Part shown: positions 1 through 8,613 of the stretch, piece after piece
Position numbering within the stretch: position 1 is the stretch's first letter
How the letters are laid out: each line of letters begins with the position of its first letter
Assembly: GCF_002366715.1 (NCBI RefSeq)
Contig: NZ_DFBS01000046.1
Coordinates: 8,682 to 72,681 of the forward strand
Source: Halomonas sp. UBA3074
GTDB lineage: Bacteria > Pseudomonadota > Gammaproteobacteria > Pseudomonadales > Halomonadaceae
Direction of reading: 5' to 3'
DNA length: 64,000 bases
Notes under the pieces: generated by a model
Database searches by the model: none
Seen by the model: only the letters and a program-made list of their open reading frames with translations
What the model was told of the DNA's origin: nothing
Translations under genes and position numbers: made by a program

Positions 1-1841
1 TGATGCTATCCGCCGAAGGCGACAACGCCGAGCAAGCGCTCGAGAGCGTAGCGGCAACGATCGAGGCGGGATTGGGCGAGAAAGTAACGCCTTTCGATGG
101 CGGCTTTGACGCTGCACCGCTTGCCAGCGCGACCCAACCCGCCGTTGAGCCGCTGATCGCCGATACGCCCCATACCGGGGTGGCTGCCTCACCTGGCTTG
201 GCCATTGCTCCCGTGTTTGTGATCCGGCCGCTGCAATTTGAGTACCCACAGCACGCGACAGATACCGACCAGCAGCTCGCTCGCCTGGATCACGCCATTC
301 AGGAAGGCGCGGCCCAACTACAAACCCTGGTGCGTAATGCCCAAGGCGGCGAAGTAGCCGATATTCTCTCGATGCATGAAGAGATGCTCGCTGACCCCGA
401 GCTTCACCACGCGGCCACGGATGCCATTCGTGAGGGACGCTCGGCGGAAGCGGGCTGGTGGGAGGCGATCGAAACCGCCGCCCACGCCCAGGAAATGCTG
501 GCTGACCGACTACTTGCCGAACGCGCGGCCGACCTGCGCGACGTAGGCCGCCGGGTGCTGGGCGTACTCTGCGATGTGACGCTGCCCGAACCGCCTGACC
601 ACCCCTATATTCTGGTCATGGACGACATCGGCCCTTCCGATGTGGCCCGGCTGGACACCTCTCGGGTGCGCGGCCTGCTCACCGTACGTGGTGGCGCCAC
701 GGCACACAGCGCCATTTTGGCCCGCGCGCTCGGCATTCCGGCTGTAGTAGGCGCGGGGCAAGCGGTCATGGCGCTCAATAACGCCAGTATGCTGATACTT
801 GACGGCGATCGTGGCCGGGTAACATCGCAGCCTTCCGAAGAGCGGTTACAGCGTGCCGAGCAGCAGTTGCTCGACCACCAGCAGCGCGAAGCCGATGCCT
901 GGGAGACCCGTTTTGAGGTTGCCCAGACCCGTGACGGCCACAGTGTCGAAGTCGCCGCCAACCTGGGCAACACCGCCCACGCCGCCGACGCGGTAGAGCG
1001 CGGCGCCGAGGGTGTTGGCCTGCTGCGTACCGAGTTCCTGTTCATGGCCCACGCCAGCGCGCCTGATTTGGACACCCAGATTGGTGAATACCGCCAAGCG
1101 GTAGAAGCGTTGGGTGAGCGCCCATTGGTCGCACGCACACTGGACGTCGGCGGCGACAAGCCGCTGCCCTACTGGCCGGTTCCTCAGGAAGATAACCCCT
1201 TTCTGGGCCTGCGCGGCATTCGCCTAGCGCTAACCCAGCCCGACGTGCTTGAGACCCAGCTGCGTGCGCTCTTGATGGCCAGTAAGGATCATCCGTTGCG
1301 CATTATGCTGCCGATGATCAAGGACATTGCCGAGTTCCGTGCCGTCAAGGTGATCTATGACCGCCTGCTGCACGAACTTCCCGCTTCCCAGCGCGCCACC
1401 GATGTACAGCTGGGCGTGATGATCGAAGTCCCTTCCAGCGCGCTATTGGCCCCCAGCCTCGCCGCCGAGGTGGACTTCTTCTCAGTGGGCACCAATGATT
1501 TGACCCAGTACACCTTGGCAATCGACCGCGGCCACCCCGAGCTTTCCGCCCAGGCTGACGGCCTTCACCCGGCGGTGCTGCGCTTGATCGAGATGACCGT
1601 AGCGGCCGCACATAGCCAAGGCAAATGGGTTGGCGTGTGCGGCGAGCTGGCATCCGACGCCGTGGCTATTCCGGTATTAGTAGGCTTGGGCGTTGATGAA
1701 CTGTCGGTCAGTGCACGACAAATTCCTTTGGTCAAAGCTCGCCTGCGCGAGTTTGACTTCGCGGAAGCTCAGGCAAGCGCCCAGCTTGCCCTGGCCCAAG
1801 CGACCAGTGACGACGTGCGCGATGCGCTGGAGGCGCGCTGA
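1..1841 (+). CDS. fruB: Fructose PTS multiphosphoryl transfer protein (HPr-EI part), 5' end outside window
   Basis: This is the C-terminal part of a fructose-specific phosphotransferase fusion; the reading frame is open at the left edge, so the true start lies upstream. The first ~25 visible residues resemble the end of an HPr domain, followed by a linker and a full enzyme I domain. The EI phosphohistidine loop is seen as GGATAHSAI near visible residue 230, and the C-terminal PEP-binding part carries GVCGELASD near residue 543. It would pass phosphate from PEP to FruA in the cytoplasm. An EIIA domain would be expected upstream but cannot be seen. The TGA stop overlaps the fruK ATG by one base, showing an operon. 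Confidence 0.9.
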   Translation, partial: MLSAEGDNAEQALESVAATIEAGLGEKVTPFDGGFDAAPLASATQPAVEPLIADTPHTGVAASPGLAIAPVFVIRPLQFEYPQHATDTDQQLARLDHAIQEGAAQLQTLVRNAQGGEVADILSMHEEMLADPELHHAATDAIREGRSAEAGWWEAIETAAHAQEMLADRLLAERAADLRDVGRRVLGVLCDVTLPEPPDHPYILVMDDIGPSDVARLDTSRVRGLLTVRGGATAHSAILARALGIPAVVGAGQAVMALNNASMLILDGDRGRVTSQPSEERLQRAEQQLLDHQQREADAWETRFEVAQTRDGHSVEVAANLGNTAHAADAVERGAEGVGLLRTEFLFMAHASAPDLDTQIGEYRQAVEALGERPLVARTLDVGGDKPLPYWPVPQEDNPFLGLRGIRLALTQPDVLETQLRALLMASKDHPLRIMLPMIKDIAEFRAVKVIYDRLLHELPASQRATDVQLGVMIEVPSSALLAPSLAAEVDFFSVGTNDLTQYTLAIDRGHPELSAQADGLHPAVLRLIEMTVAAAHSQGKWVGVCGELASDAVAIPVLVGLGVDELSVSARQIPLVKARLREFDFAEAQASAQLALAQATSDDVRDALEAR

Positions 1842-2824
1842 TGGCCCGCGTTCTGTGTATCACTCTCAACCCGGCGCTGGATTTGGCGTTTAACCTTGAC
1901 GCTTTAGTGCTAGGCAGCGTGAACCGCCCCCGCAGCGCACAGTTAGAAGCGGCGGGCAAAGGCGTCAATGTTGCCCGAGTGCTGGCAAGCCTTGGTCACC
2001 GCGTCACGGTCAGTGGCTTTTTAGGCAGCGAGAACGATGCACCCTTTGCCCTTGCCTTCAAACAGTTGGATTTGATTGATGCCTTTGTGCGGGTCCCTGG
2101 CAGCACGCGTATCAATGCCAAGCTAGCCGAGCAGAGCGGCCGCGTTACTGATATCAACGGTCCCGGCATGCCGATCAACGACACGCATTTACACACGCTG
2201 ATCACCTCGCTGGAGGCTGAACTGAACAGTGCGACACCACCCCAGGCGGTAGTTGTCGCCGGCAGCCTGCCACCGGGTCTGTCATTGGCTGATTTTGGCC
2301 AGCTGCTGGCGCATTTGAACACCAGCGGCGTGCCACTATGGGTCGACACCAGCGGGCCGGCCCTGAAGGCTGCCATCGACGCCCACCCAGCGGGGGTCAA
2401 ACCCAATGAAAGCGAACTCGCCGAGTGGGCAGGTGGCGCGCTCGATACGATTCCAGCGCGCTTGGCGGCTGCTACGCGGTTGCATCAAAACGGCATCGAC
2501 CATGCGCTTGTGTCTGCAGGCGACGAAGGCGTGCTCTGGGTGAACGCCCAAGGCGCCTGGCATGCCACGCCGCCTAAGGTCACCGCTACCAACACTGTCT
2601 GCGCTGGCGATACCTTTGTCGCGGGCATGCTTCACGGCCTGCTGACACATCAGAACGGTCAGTACGACGCTGAACAAACGCTGCGTTTTGCCACTGCGCT
2701 TTCTGCCGAGGCCGTGCGCCATGTCGGTGTCGGCAACCCCCTGGCTATAGATTTCGACTCACTCCAACAACACACCCGGATACGGCGTCTTGACGACACC
2801 ATCACCGAGGGAGCTACGCTATGA
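1841..2824 (+). CDS. fruK: 1-phosphofructokinase
   Basis: PfkB-family sugar kinase of 327 residues that phosphorylates fructose 1-phosphate to fructose 1,6-bisphosphate. The N-terminal GKGVNVARVL substrate motif is near residue 38 and the C-terminal PfkB signature with the catalytic Asp, CAGDTFVAGML, is near residue 254. Length is typical for FruK (about 310-325). It lies between fruB and fruA with overlapping start and stop codons on both sides, so the three are translationally coupled. Placement in the fructose PTS operon separates it from tagatose-6-phosphate kinase, the main alternative. Confidence 0.95.
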   Translation: MARVLCITLNPALDLAFNLDALVLGSVNRPRSAQLEAAGKGVNVARVLASLGHRVTVSGFLGSENDAPFALAFKQLDLIDAFVRVPGSTRINAKLAEQSGRVTDINGPGMPINDTHLHTLITSLEAELNSATPPQAVVVAGSLPPGLSLADFGQLLAHLNTSGVPLWVDTSGPALKAAIDAHPAGVKPNESELAEWAGGALDTIPARLAAATRLHQNGIDHALVSAGDEGVLWVNAQGAWHATPPKVTATNTVCAGDTFVAGMLHGLLTHQNGQYDAEQTLRFATALSAEAVRHVGVGNPLAIDFDSLQQHTRIRRLDDTITEGATL

Positions 2825-4554
2825 ACATTATCCTGATTACCGCCTGCCCCAGTGGCATGGCCACCACCTTCCTCGCGGCTAAGCGTCTGGAACAAGCGGC
2901 TCAACGCCAAGGCTGGTCGGTACACGTTGAAATGCATGGCGAAATCGCACCGCTACAAACGGCCACCGCCGAGCAGATCGCCCATGCCGATCTCATTGTG
3001 GTCGCCGCCGATCATGTGCCCGGCCCGGAGCGCTTTGAAGGCAAGCGCCTCTTTCAGGCGCCGATTGCTAGTGCCCTGCCCAACCCCAACGACTTTTTAG
3101 CCCAGGCCAAGCGCGAGGCGCCCCTTTACAGCGCCCCCAAAACCACCAGTGCGCCAGCCACCACCAGCGCGGCGGGCGGAAAAAGAATCGTTGCCGTCAC
3201 CGCTTGCCCTACCGGTGTAGCCCACACCTTTATGGCGGCCGAAGCCCTGGCAGAGGCGGGCAAAGCCATGGGCCACGCCATCCGCGTGGAAACCCAGGGT
3301 TCGGTGGGCGCTCAAGATAAATTGACCGAAGAAGAGATCGCTGACGCGGACGTGGTCGTGCTGGCCTGCGATATCGACGTTGATCCATCGCGCTTTGCAG
3401 GTAAACGCATTTACCGCACCTCGACCGGCAATGCGCTGAAAAAGCCACGCCCTACGCTTGAAGCCGCCCTCAGCGAGGCCGCCATAGAAAACGGTAGCAG
3501 CAGTGCAGCCACCGCGAACAAGAGCGTTAAAGAGAAAGGTGTTTATAAACATCTGCTCACCGGCGTTTCCTTCATGCTGCCGATGGTCGTGGCGGGTGGC
3601 CTGCTGATTGCGCTCTCTTTTGTGTTTGGCATCGAGGCCTTTGAGCAGGAAGGCACCCTGGCTGCCGCGCTGATGCAAATCGGTGGAGGCACCGCCTTCG
3701 CGCTGATGATTCCGGTGCTTGCTGGTTACATCGCCTACTCAATTGCCGACCGCCCCGGCATCGCGCCGGGTATGATTGGCGGCATGCTGGCGGCCAATAT
3801 CGGCTCCGGCTTTATCGGCGGTATTTTGGCTGGTTTCCTGGCAGGCTATGTGGCGCTGGCGGTGACGCGCTACGTCAAACTGCCCTCCAGCGTTGAATCC
3901 CTGAAACCGATTCTGATTATTCCGCTGGTTGCAAGTTTGGTTACCGGCCTGACCATGATCTACGTGATTGGTGAACCGGTCGCGGCGCTGCTTAGTGCCC
4001 TCACCAGCTTCTTGGAATCCATGGGCTCCACAAACGCGGTGCTGCTGGGTATTCTGCTGGGCACAATGATGTGTTTTGACCTGGGTGGCCCGGTCAATAA
4101 AGCCGCTTACACCTTTGGGGTGGGCCTGCTCGCCTCTGAAACCTATGGCCCCATGGCGGCGATTATGGCGGCGGGCATGGTGCCTGCCATTGGTATGGGC
4201 ATTGCTAGTTTTGTCGCGCGCAACAAGTTTTCAGCACCGGAGCGCGAAGCAGGTAAGGCCTCTTTCGTGCTGGGCCTGTGTTTTATCAGTGAAGGCGCGA
4301 TCCCCTTCGCGGCTAAAGATCCGCTGCGAGTCATTCCGGCCTGCATCGCCGGCGGGGCACTTACCGGCGCGCTCTCGATGCTGGTGGGTGCGAAGCTAAT
4401 GGCGCCCCATGGCGGTATCTTCGTACTGCTGATACCCAATGCCATTACCCCGGCGCTGCTTTACCTTGCCGCTATTGTGGCTGGCTCATTGGTGACGGGT
4501 TTAAGCTATGCGTTTATCAAACGTGGCGCGGCCCAGGTCGCTATCGCCAGCTAG
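2821..4554 (+). CDS. fruA: PTS fructose transporter subunit EIIBC
   Basis: Membrane permease that imports fructose and phosphorylates it at C1. Two EIIB-like domains come first (about residues 1-100 and 121-215), then a polytopic EIIC domain (about 240-570). Both EIIB copies keep a Cys loop: ACPSGMATTF in the first and ACPTGVAHTF in the second. In the E. coli protein, as I recall it, the first copy lacks this cysteine, so two intact loops is a point of interest. The start overlaps the fruK stop by four bases (ATGA). No fru regulator is visible, so it may sit upstream of the window. Confidence 0.95.
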   Translation: MNIILITACPSGMATTFLAAKRLEQAAQRQGWSVHVEMHGEIAPLQTATAEQIAHADLIVVAADHVPGPERFEGKRLFQAPIASALPNPNDFLAQAKREAPLYSAPKTTSAPATTSAAGGKRIVAVTACPTGVAHTFMAAEALAEAGKAMGHAIRVETQGSVGAQDKLTEEEIADADVVVLACDIDVDPSRFAGKRIYRTSTGNALKKPRPTLEAALSEAAIENGSSSAATANKSVKEKGVYKHLLTGVSFMLPMVVAGGLLIALSFVFGIEAFEQEGTLAAALMQIGGGTAFALMIPVLAGYIAYSIADRPGIAPGMIGGMLAANIGSGFIGGILAGFLAGYVALAVTRYVKLPSSVESLKPILIIPLVASLVTGLTMIYVIGEPVAALLSALTSFLESMGSTNAVLLGILLGTMMCFDLGGPVNKAAYTFGVGLLASETYGPMAAIMAAGMVPAIGMGIASFVARNKFSAPEREAGKASFVLGLCFISEGAIPFAAKDPLRVIPACIAGGALTGALSMLVGAKLMAPHGGIFVLLIPNAITPALLYLAAIVAGSLVTGLSYAFIKRGAAQVAIAS

Positions 4555-4572
4555 AGAAACCCAGCGTATTTA

Positions 4573-4596
4573 CGGGCAGGCCAACGTGCCTGCCCG
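4573..4596 (+). terminator. Hairpin after fruA, possible weak terminator
   Basis: A perfect 9-bp GC-rich stem (CGGGCAGGC / GCCTGCCCG) with a 6-base loop begins 18 bases after the fruA stop. No T-run follows directly; a TTCTTTT stretch comes about 12 bases later. It may end or stabilise the fruBKA transcript. Confidence 0.4.
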
Positions 4597-4612
4597 CATC
4601 ACTACGTTCTTT

Positions 4613-4628
4613 TACGCATTAATGCGTA
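4613..4628. promoter_or_regulatory. 16-bp perfect palindrome upstream of pgi
   Basis: TACGCATTAATGCGTA is an exact palindrome about 120 bases upstream of the pgi start, between the fruA hairpin and pgi. This is the size and symmetry of a dimeric repressor operator. It does not match the FruR/Cra or HexR consensus as I know them, so the cognate protein is unknown. It could also be chance. Confidence 0.35.
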
Positions 4629-4747
4629 TTTAAGTCGTACCAACCCTCTACTCCTTGGCGCTTTTTAGGTAGTATTTTTACATAACGCCGCTATTAGCTG
4701 GTCACACTAGTTTGGTTACCACACTCACATAACAAACGGATCGCCCT

Positions 4748-6412
4748 ATGTTTCAGCTCACTCGCAGTGTCACCTGGCAGGCGCTTGATCGCCTTCGCGA
4801 CAAAACCGCCAACGATCGCATTCGTGATTACTTCACCAATGATCCGCAGCGTTTTGAGAAAATGAGCTTACGGGTGGGCGGTCTGTTTCTTGACTACTCC
4901 AAGCACCACGTCTCCGATGAAGTGCTCGCCAAGCTGATAGAGCTGGCCGACCACTCGGCGCTGGTGCAACGCCGTGCGCAGATGTTCTCTGGTGATATCA
5001 TCAACGTCACCGAAAACCGCCCGGTGCTGCATACGGCCTTACGTCACTTAGGCGACGAGCCGGTCTATGTCGACGGCGAAGACGTGATGCCGGAGATCAC
5101 CCGCACCCGTGAGCAAATCAAGCTGTTTTCAGAAGCGGTGCGCAGCGGTGAGTGGAAAGGCTACAGCGGCAAACGCATTAAAGACGTGGTCAATATCGGT
5201 ATTGGCGGCTCGGATCTGGGGCCCAATATGGCCGTTCGCGCACTGCTGAAGTACCGCCACCCGGAGCTCCACTTCCACTTCGTCTCCAACGTGGATGGCA
5301 CCCATATTCAGAAGGTGCTCTCGCGCCTTGACCCGGCGACTACGCTATTTATCGTCTCTACCAAGACCTTCTCTACCCAGGAGACGCTACTCAACGCCAA
5401 AACCGCACGGCGCTGGTTTTTGGAAAATGCCGGCGAAGACGCCGACGTGGGCGCGCACTTTATTGCCGCCTCCACCAACCGCAAAGCGGCCATGGAGTTC
5501 GGTATTCGCGAAGAGAACGTGTTCGAGTTTTGGGCCTGGGTGGGCGGCCGCTACTCCATGTGGTCGTCCATTGGGCTGCCGATTGCGCTTTCGATCGGTT
5601 TCGAAGGCTTTATCGAGCTGCTGGAAGGCGCGCACGAGATGGACAACCATTTCATCAACGCGCCCTTCTCGCAGAACATGCCGGTGCTGATGGCGCTAAT
5701 TGGTATTTGGTACATCAACTTTATTGGTGCCGAAACCCAAGCCATCGTGCCCTACGATCAAGCGCTGAATCAGTTGCCCTCTTTCCTGCAGCAGCTTGAT
5801 ATGGAGTCCAATGGCAAATCGGTGGATATTTTCGGCCACCCGGTGAACTATAAAACCGGCCCGATCGTGTGGGGCCAAACCGGCTCCAACGGCCAGCACG
5901 CTTTCTTCCAGCTATTGCACCAGGGCACCCGCTATGTGCCGATTGATTTTATTGCCTCGCTAAAGCCCGAGCCAGGCGTAGAAGACCACCACTTCGCCCT
6001 GCTCACCAATATGCTCGCCCAGGCAAACGCCTTTATGGAAGGCAGCCAAGGAGATAGCAAAGAGCTAAGCCAGCACGACCCCTACAGCTGCCCCGGCAAC
6101 CGGCCCTCCAGCACGCTACTACTGGACGAGCTAACGCCAAAAAACCTGGGCGCGCTAATTGCGCTCTACGAGCACAAGGTATTTGTCCAAGGTGTCATCT
6201 GGAATATCAACTCCTTTGACCAGTGGGGCGTACAGCTTGGCAAGCGCATCGCCGGTGAAATCAGCGAACGCATCGACACCAACGCCGCTGACTTCGATGC
6301 CTCCACTCAAGGCCTGCTGGAGTTGGTGCGGGCGCACTTCCCTAATGGCGGCGGCGAAAAGGAAAGCGCACCGGCCGCTGCCGATAAGAAGCCTGCCAAG
6401 AAGAAGCGCTAG
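4748..6412 (+). CDS. pgi: Glucose-6-phosphate isomerase
   Basis: Cytoplasmic enzyme interconverting glucose 6-phosphate and fructose 6-phosphate; 554 residues, close to the ~549 of E. coli Pgi. Both family signatures are seen: GGRYSMWSSIGL near residue 265 and the C-terminal WNINSFDQWGVQLGK near 485. The start is the first ATG of the frame. The last ~20 residues are Lys/Ala-rich and lie beyond the conserved fold. It follows the fructose operon after a 193-bp gap and has its own terminator, so it is probably a separate unit. The location links fructose entry to gluconeogenic or Entner-Doudoroff flux. Confidence 0.97.
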   Translation: MFQLTRSVTWQALDRLRDKTANDRIRDYFTNDPQRFEKMSLRVGGLFLDYSKHHVSDEVLAKLIELADHSALVQRRAQMFSGDIINVTENRPVLHTALRHLGDEPVYVDGEDVMPEITRTREQIKLFSEAVRSGEWKGYSGKRIKDVVNIGIGGSDLGPNMAVRALLKYRHPELHFHFVSNVDGTHIQKVLSRLDPATTLFIVSTKTFSTQETLLNAKTARRWFLENAGEDADVGAHFIAASTNRKAAMEFGIREENVFEFWAWVGGRYSMWSSIGLPIALSIGFEGFIELLEGAHEMDNHFINAPFSQNMPVLMALIGIWYINFIGAETQAIVPYDQALNQLPSFLQQLDMESNGKSVDIFGHPVNYKTGPIVWGQTGSNGQHAFFQLLHQGTRYVPIDFIASLKPEPGVEDHHFALLTNMLAQANAFMEGSQGDSKELSQHDPYSCPGNRPSSTLLLDELTPKNLGALIALYEHKVFVQGVIWNINSFDQWGVQLGKRIAGEISERIDTNAADFDASTQGLLELVRAHFPNGGGEKESAPAAADKKPAKKKR

Positions 6413-6440
6413 GCTAGTCTGCTAAACGAGAGAGAAACGG

Positions 6441-6474
6441 ACGCCTTGGTTTGAGAGAACCAAGGCGTTTTTTT
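6441..6474 (+). terminator. Rho-independent terminator of pgi
   Basis: The stem ACGCCTTGGTT / AACCAAGGCGT (11 bp) is followed by a run of seven T, 29 bases after the pgi stop. Confidence 0.9.
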
Positions 6475-6555
6475 GCATATCTAGGGGAAGCTACATAACA
6501 ACAATAAACTAGAGAGTCAGAACGAACTTTCTACCGTTTGTGGTAGACGTACTGA

Positions 6556-7026
6556 TCATTGGATGTCCCAGTACATAATATGTTGAGGTCCAGCACCACC
6601 ACCCAGGTAGTGCTCACCTGTCTCATGAAAGCCCGCCTTTTGGTAACAGGTGTATGCAGCTGGGTTCTTACAGTTCACCGTCAGGTAGATTCGGGGATAG
6701 TTCGCATAGTTTTCTTTTAGGTAGGGAAACAGCGCTTTTACCGCCAAAGTTCCAAACCCTCTACCCTGCTGCTTGGCGTCAATGAGAAACGTGCGTAGGC
6801 CTATACTGCCTTCAGTGCAAAAACCATAGCTCTCAGCGTAGGCTATATCGATTTTAAAGCATCCAATCACTTGGTCATTGTGTTTAATCACATGCAGGTG
6901 CGTCGCCTCGTTTTTATCAGCGAGAAACTCCTTAGCGGTGCCCACAAATTGCACCTGATCATCGCGCACTGTGATATTACCCACCTCAGCGGCATCCGAA
7001 GCATTCAGTTTTTCTAGCTTGATCAT
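6556..7026 (-). CDS. GNAT family N-acetyltransferase
   Basis: 156-residue acyltransferase-like protein. The acetyl-CoA loop is seen as QQGRGFGTLAVKAL near residues 95-108, followed by NCKNPAAYTCYQKAGFHETG, the usual GNAT beta-alpha end. The substrate cannot be told. It is the last gene of a three-gene minus-strand cluster, only seven bases after the DUF2442/HTH gene. Base composition looks more AT-rich than the flanking metabolic genes, suggesting the cluster was acquired. It could be an ordinary metabolite acetyltransferase or an accessory to the toxin-antitoxin-like pair. Confidence 0.8.
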   Translation of the reverse strand: MIKLEKLNASDAAEVGNITVRDDQVQFVGTAKEFLADKNEATHLHVIKHNDQVIGCFKIDIAYAESYGFCTEGSIGLRTFLIDAKQQGRGFGTLAVKALFPYLKENYANYPRIYLTVNCKNPAAYTCYQKAGFHETGEHYLGGGAGPQHIMYWDIQ

Positions 7027-7033
7027 TTAATTA

Positions 7034-7561
7034 TCAAGGCTTCGTAGGGGCTTCGGAACGCGCATCTGCACTTTCTTTCGCTAACTCAATAACCGCATGC
7101 CCCAACTGAACCAAAGTGGCGAAATTGGGTGTGGTTTGTGGCTTTAAAGAACGATAGGCGCTAGTACGGCTTTTGATACCTGCTTTGGCAATGACTTGGC
7201 TATGCCCGAACTGCTCCACGTAGGAACGAATAGCAGCTTGTAAAATGTCGGGACGGCCTTCCTGCATAGAGTCCCAGGAGGCTTGCTTAATAACGTCTTC
7301 CATTTCCTGCACGTTGAAGTTAGTAGCTGCTGTCCTCTGCACGCCCTTTGTCGCTGCACGCAAAGTGGCCGCTGAAAGCTCGTTACCACGCCAGTTGAGC
7401 GAGCCATCCGAGGTTAGTGAAAACTTTTGAAAGCCTTTAATTGCTGAAAAGGGTGCCTTGCTAAAATAGTTTGATAGATCAGCAACGCCATGAAAACCAT
7501 CGCTAAAAACCAGTTCAAGCTTATATGGCCCAACCAAATCCACATCAATGATCTTTAACAT
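7034..7561 (-). CDS. DUF2442 domain fused to an antidote-type helix-turn-helix domain
   Basis: 175 residues in two parts. Residues 1-80 resemble DUF2442 (for example VFSDGFHGVADLSNYF and DGSLNWRGNELSA). The C-terminal half, about residues 95-165, resembles the HTH antidote proteins of addiction modules (HI1420 type): IRSYVEQFGHSQVIAKAGI, then SRTSAYRSL and FATLVQLGHAVIEL. A DNA-binding antitoxin role is inferred. Its start overlaps the end of the DUF4160 gene by seven bases, and the GNAT gene follows after seven bases, so all three are probably cotranscribed. DUF2442 with DUF4160 is a known gene pairing; the HTH fusion is the less common part. Confidence 0.72.
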   Translation of the reverse strand: MLKIIDVDLVGPYKLELVFSDGFHGVADLSNYFSKAPFSAIKGFQKFSLTSDGSLNWRGNELSAATLRAATKGVQRTAATNFNVQEMEDVIKQASWDSMQEGRPDILQAAIRSYVEQFGHSQVIAKAGIKSRTSAYRSLKPQTTPNFATLVQLGHAVIELAKESADARSEAPTKP

Positions 7562-7824
7562 ACGTCACCTAACTTGCCTGGGTTTTCACCTTTTACTGCT
7601 TTCTGCCACATATTCATTAGCTGCTCACGATGCTCAGCAATGCGGTTTTCAGCCCGCTTACGTTGCTTATTGGGCAAATATCCCTCCAAGCACTCACCTG
7701 ACTCAATCGCGATTATCAATTCATAGCCACCATATTTCACGTGCAGGTGGGGAAGCTTGTGCTGCTTGTTATCAAAAAAACACATACAAAATGAAAGCCC
7801 TAGCAGAGCATCAATCTCTGGCAT
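7555..7824 (-). CDS. DUF4160 domain protein, possible toxin partner
   Basis: A protein of about 89 residues with the DUF4160 core: FCMCFFDNKQHKLPHLHVKY and the PNKQRKRAENRI region. I chose the ATG at 7824 because an AGAGGT ribosome site lies five bases upstream; an in-frame GTG two codons earlier has none. DUF4160 proteins are usually found next to DUF2442 proteins and have been proposed as toxin-like partners, but the activity is not established from sequence. It is the first gene of the cluster. Confidence 0.75.
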   Translation of the reverse strand: MPEIDALLGLSFCMCFFDNKQHKLPHLHVKYGGYELIIAIESGECLEGYLPNKQRKRAENRIAEHREQLMNMWQKAVKGENPGKLGDVC

Positions 7825-7891
7825 GAGCACCTCTTGAATTACACCCTGAAGGTAGAATAGCGCCGTATCTTATAAGAGACAAAAATAATCA

Positions 7892-8434
7892 TCATATTTC
7901 CACCTCCTCTGGAATCAACGCCAGCAGATCAGTGACGCCAATATCGATACCGGCTTGCGAGAGCAAGGTAGATACCTGCCCGCGGTGGTGGGTTTGGTGA
8001 TTAAAAAAGTGGTTAATAAGGCGCGAGTAACTTCTGGTTGAAGCCACGCCTTTGGTGTTGTGGTAACTCAGTAGCGTATCCAGGTCATCATCGGTCAGCG
8101 CGGCTACCCAGTTAATAATCACGCTGTCCAGCCAATGGCGATGCGCGCTTAGGCCTTGCATATCATCAAACAGGCGTTGATTGAGATGCGTTGGCGTGGG
8201 CAGCGGCTCCATTACCGCCAGTGTGGCGGCTGAAGAAGGATGAGCCGCAAACCGCTTAAGCCAAATCGTGTCGGCGACAACGATATGGTTCAAGGTGCCA
8301 AAAATAGAGCCAAAGAAAGCGCCTCTATCCTCTATAAGCTCAGCCGCACTTAGCTTGCTAGCGGCCTCATATACCTTGGCATTCATCCATTGGTTGTAGG
8401 ATGCCATTAATGCAAAATGTGGTTGCAGTTCCAT
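7892..8434 (-). CDS. DinB family protein
   Basis: 180-residue member of the DinB/YfiT four-helix metal-binding fold. Histidines expected to bind metal appear in GTLNHIVVADTIW (residues ~50-62) and in INHFFNHQTHHRGQVSTLL (~140-158), matching the family pattern. Family members act as thiol-dependent transferases or have no known role. It is transcribed away from the radical SAM gene, so the LexA-like box in the shared spacer could also touch its promoter. Confidence 0.88.
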   Translation of the reverse strand: MELQPHFALMASYNQWMNAKVYEAASKLSAAELIEDRGAFFGSIFGTLNHIVVADTIWLKRFAAHPSSAATLAVMEPLPTPTHLNQRLFDDMQGLSAHRHWLDSVIINWVAALTDDDLDTLLSYHNTKGVASTRSYSRLINHFFNHQTHHRGQVSTLLSQAGIDIGVTDLLALIPEEVEI

Positions 8435-8565
8435 AGGTCAAATCGCCTCTTTCCATGCTGGCAACAACGGGTTCTTTAAGCGTATGAAATAAAGACGCGT
8501 TTGTATCCCCGAATTTGCTATTTAAGCCGCTAAGCGTTTTCTTGCGCCTTTTCCCAAACGCCATA

Positions 8566-8585
8566 TACTGTATAAATAGCCATAT
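8566..8585 (+). promoter_or_regulatory. LexA-like SOS box upstream of radical SAM gene
   Basis: TACTGTATAAATAGCCATAT has a perfect left half of the gammaproteobacterial LexA consensus (TACTGTATATATATACAGTA) and a degenerate right half. It ends 28 bases upstream of the chosen ATG at 8614. The Pseudomonas aeruginosa homologue PA0069 is, to my recollection, part of the LexA regulon, which fits. Confidence 0.5.
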
Positions 8586-8613
8586 AGTTAGTTATACAGG
8601 TCAGAGGTGGCAA

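Noticed and set aside
8367..8564. 65-codon minus-strand ORF overlapping the DinB gene start
   Set aside because: No ribosome site or family match; it overlaps the start of the DinB-family gene in another frame.
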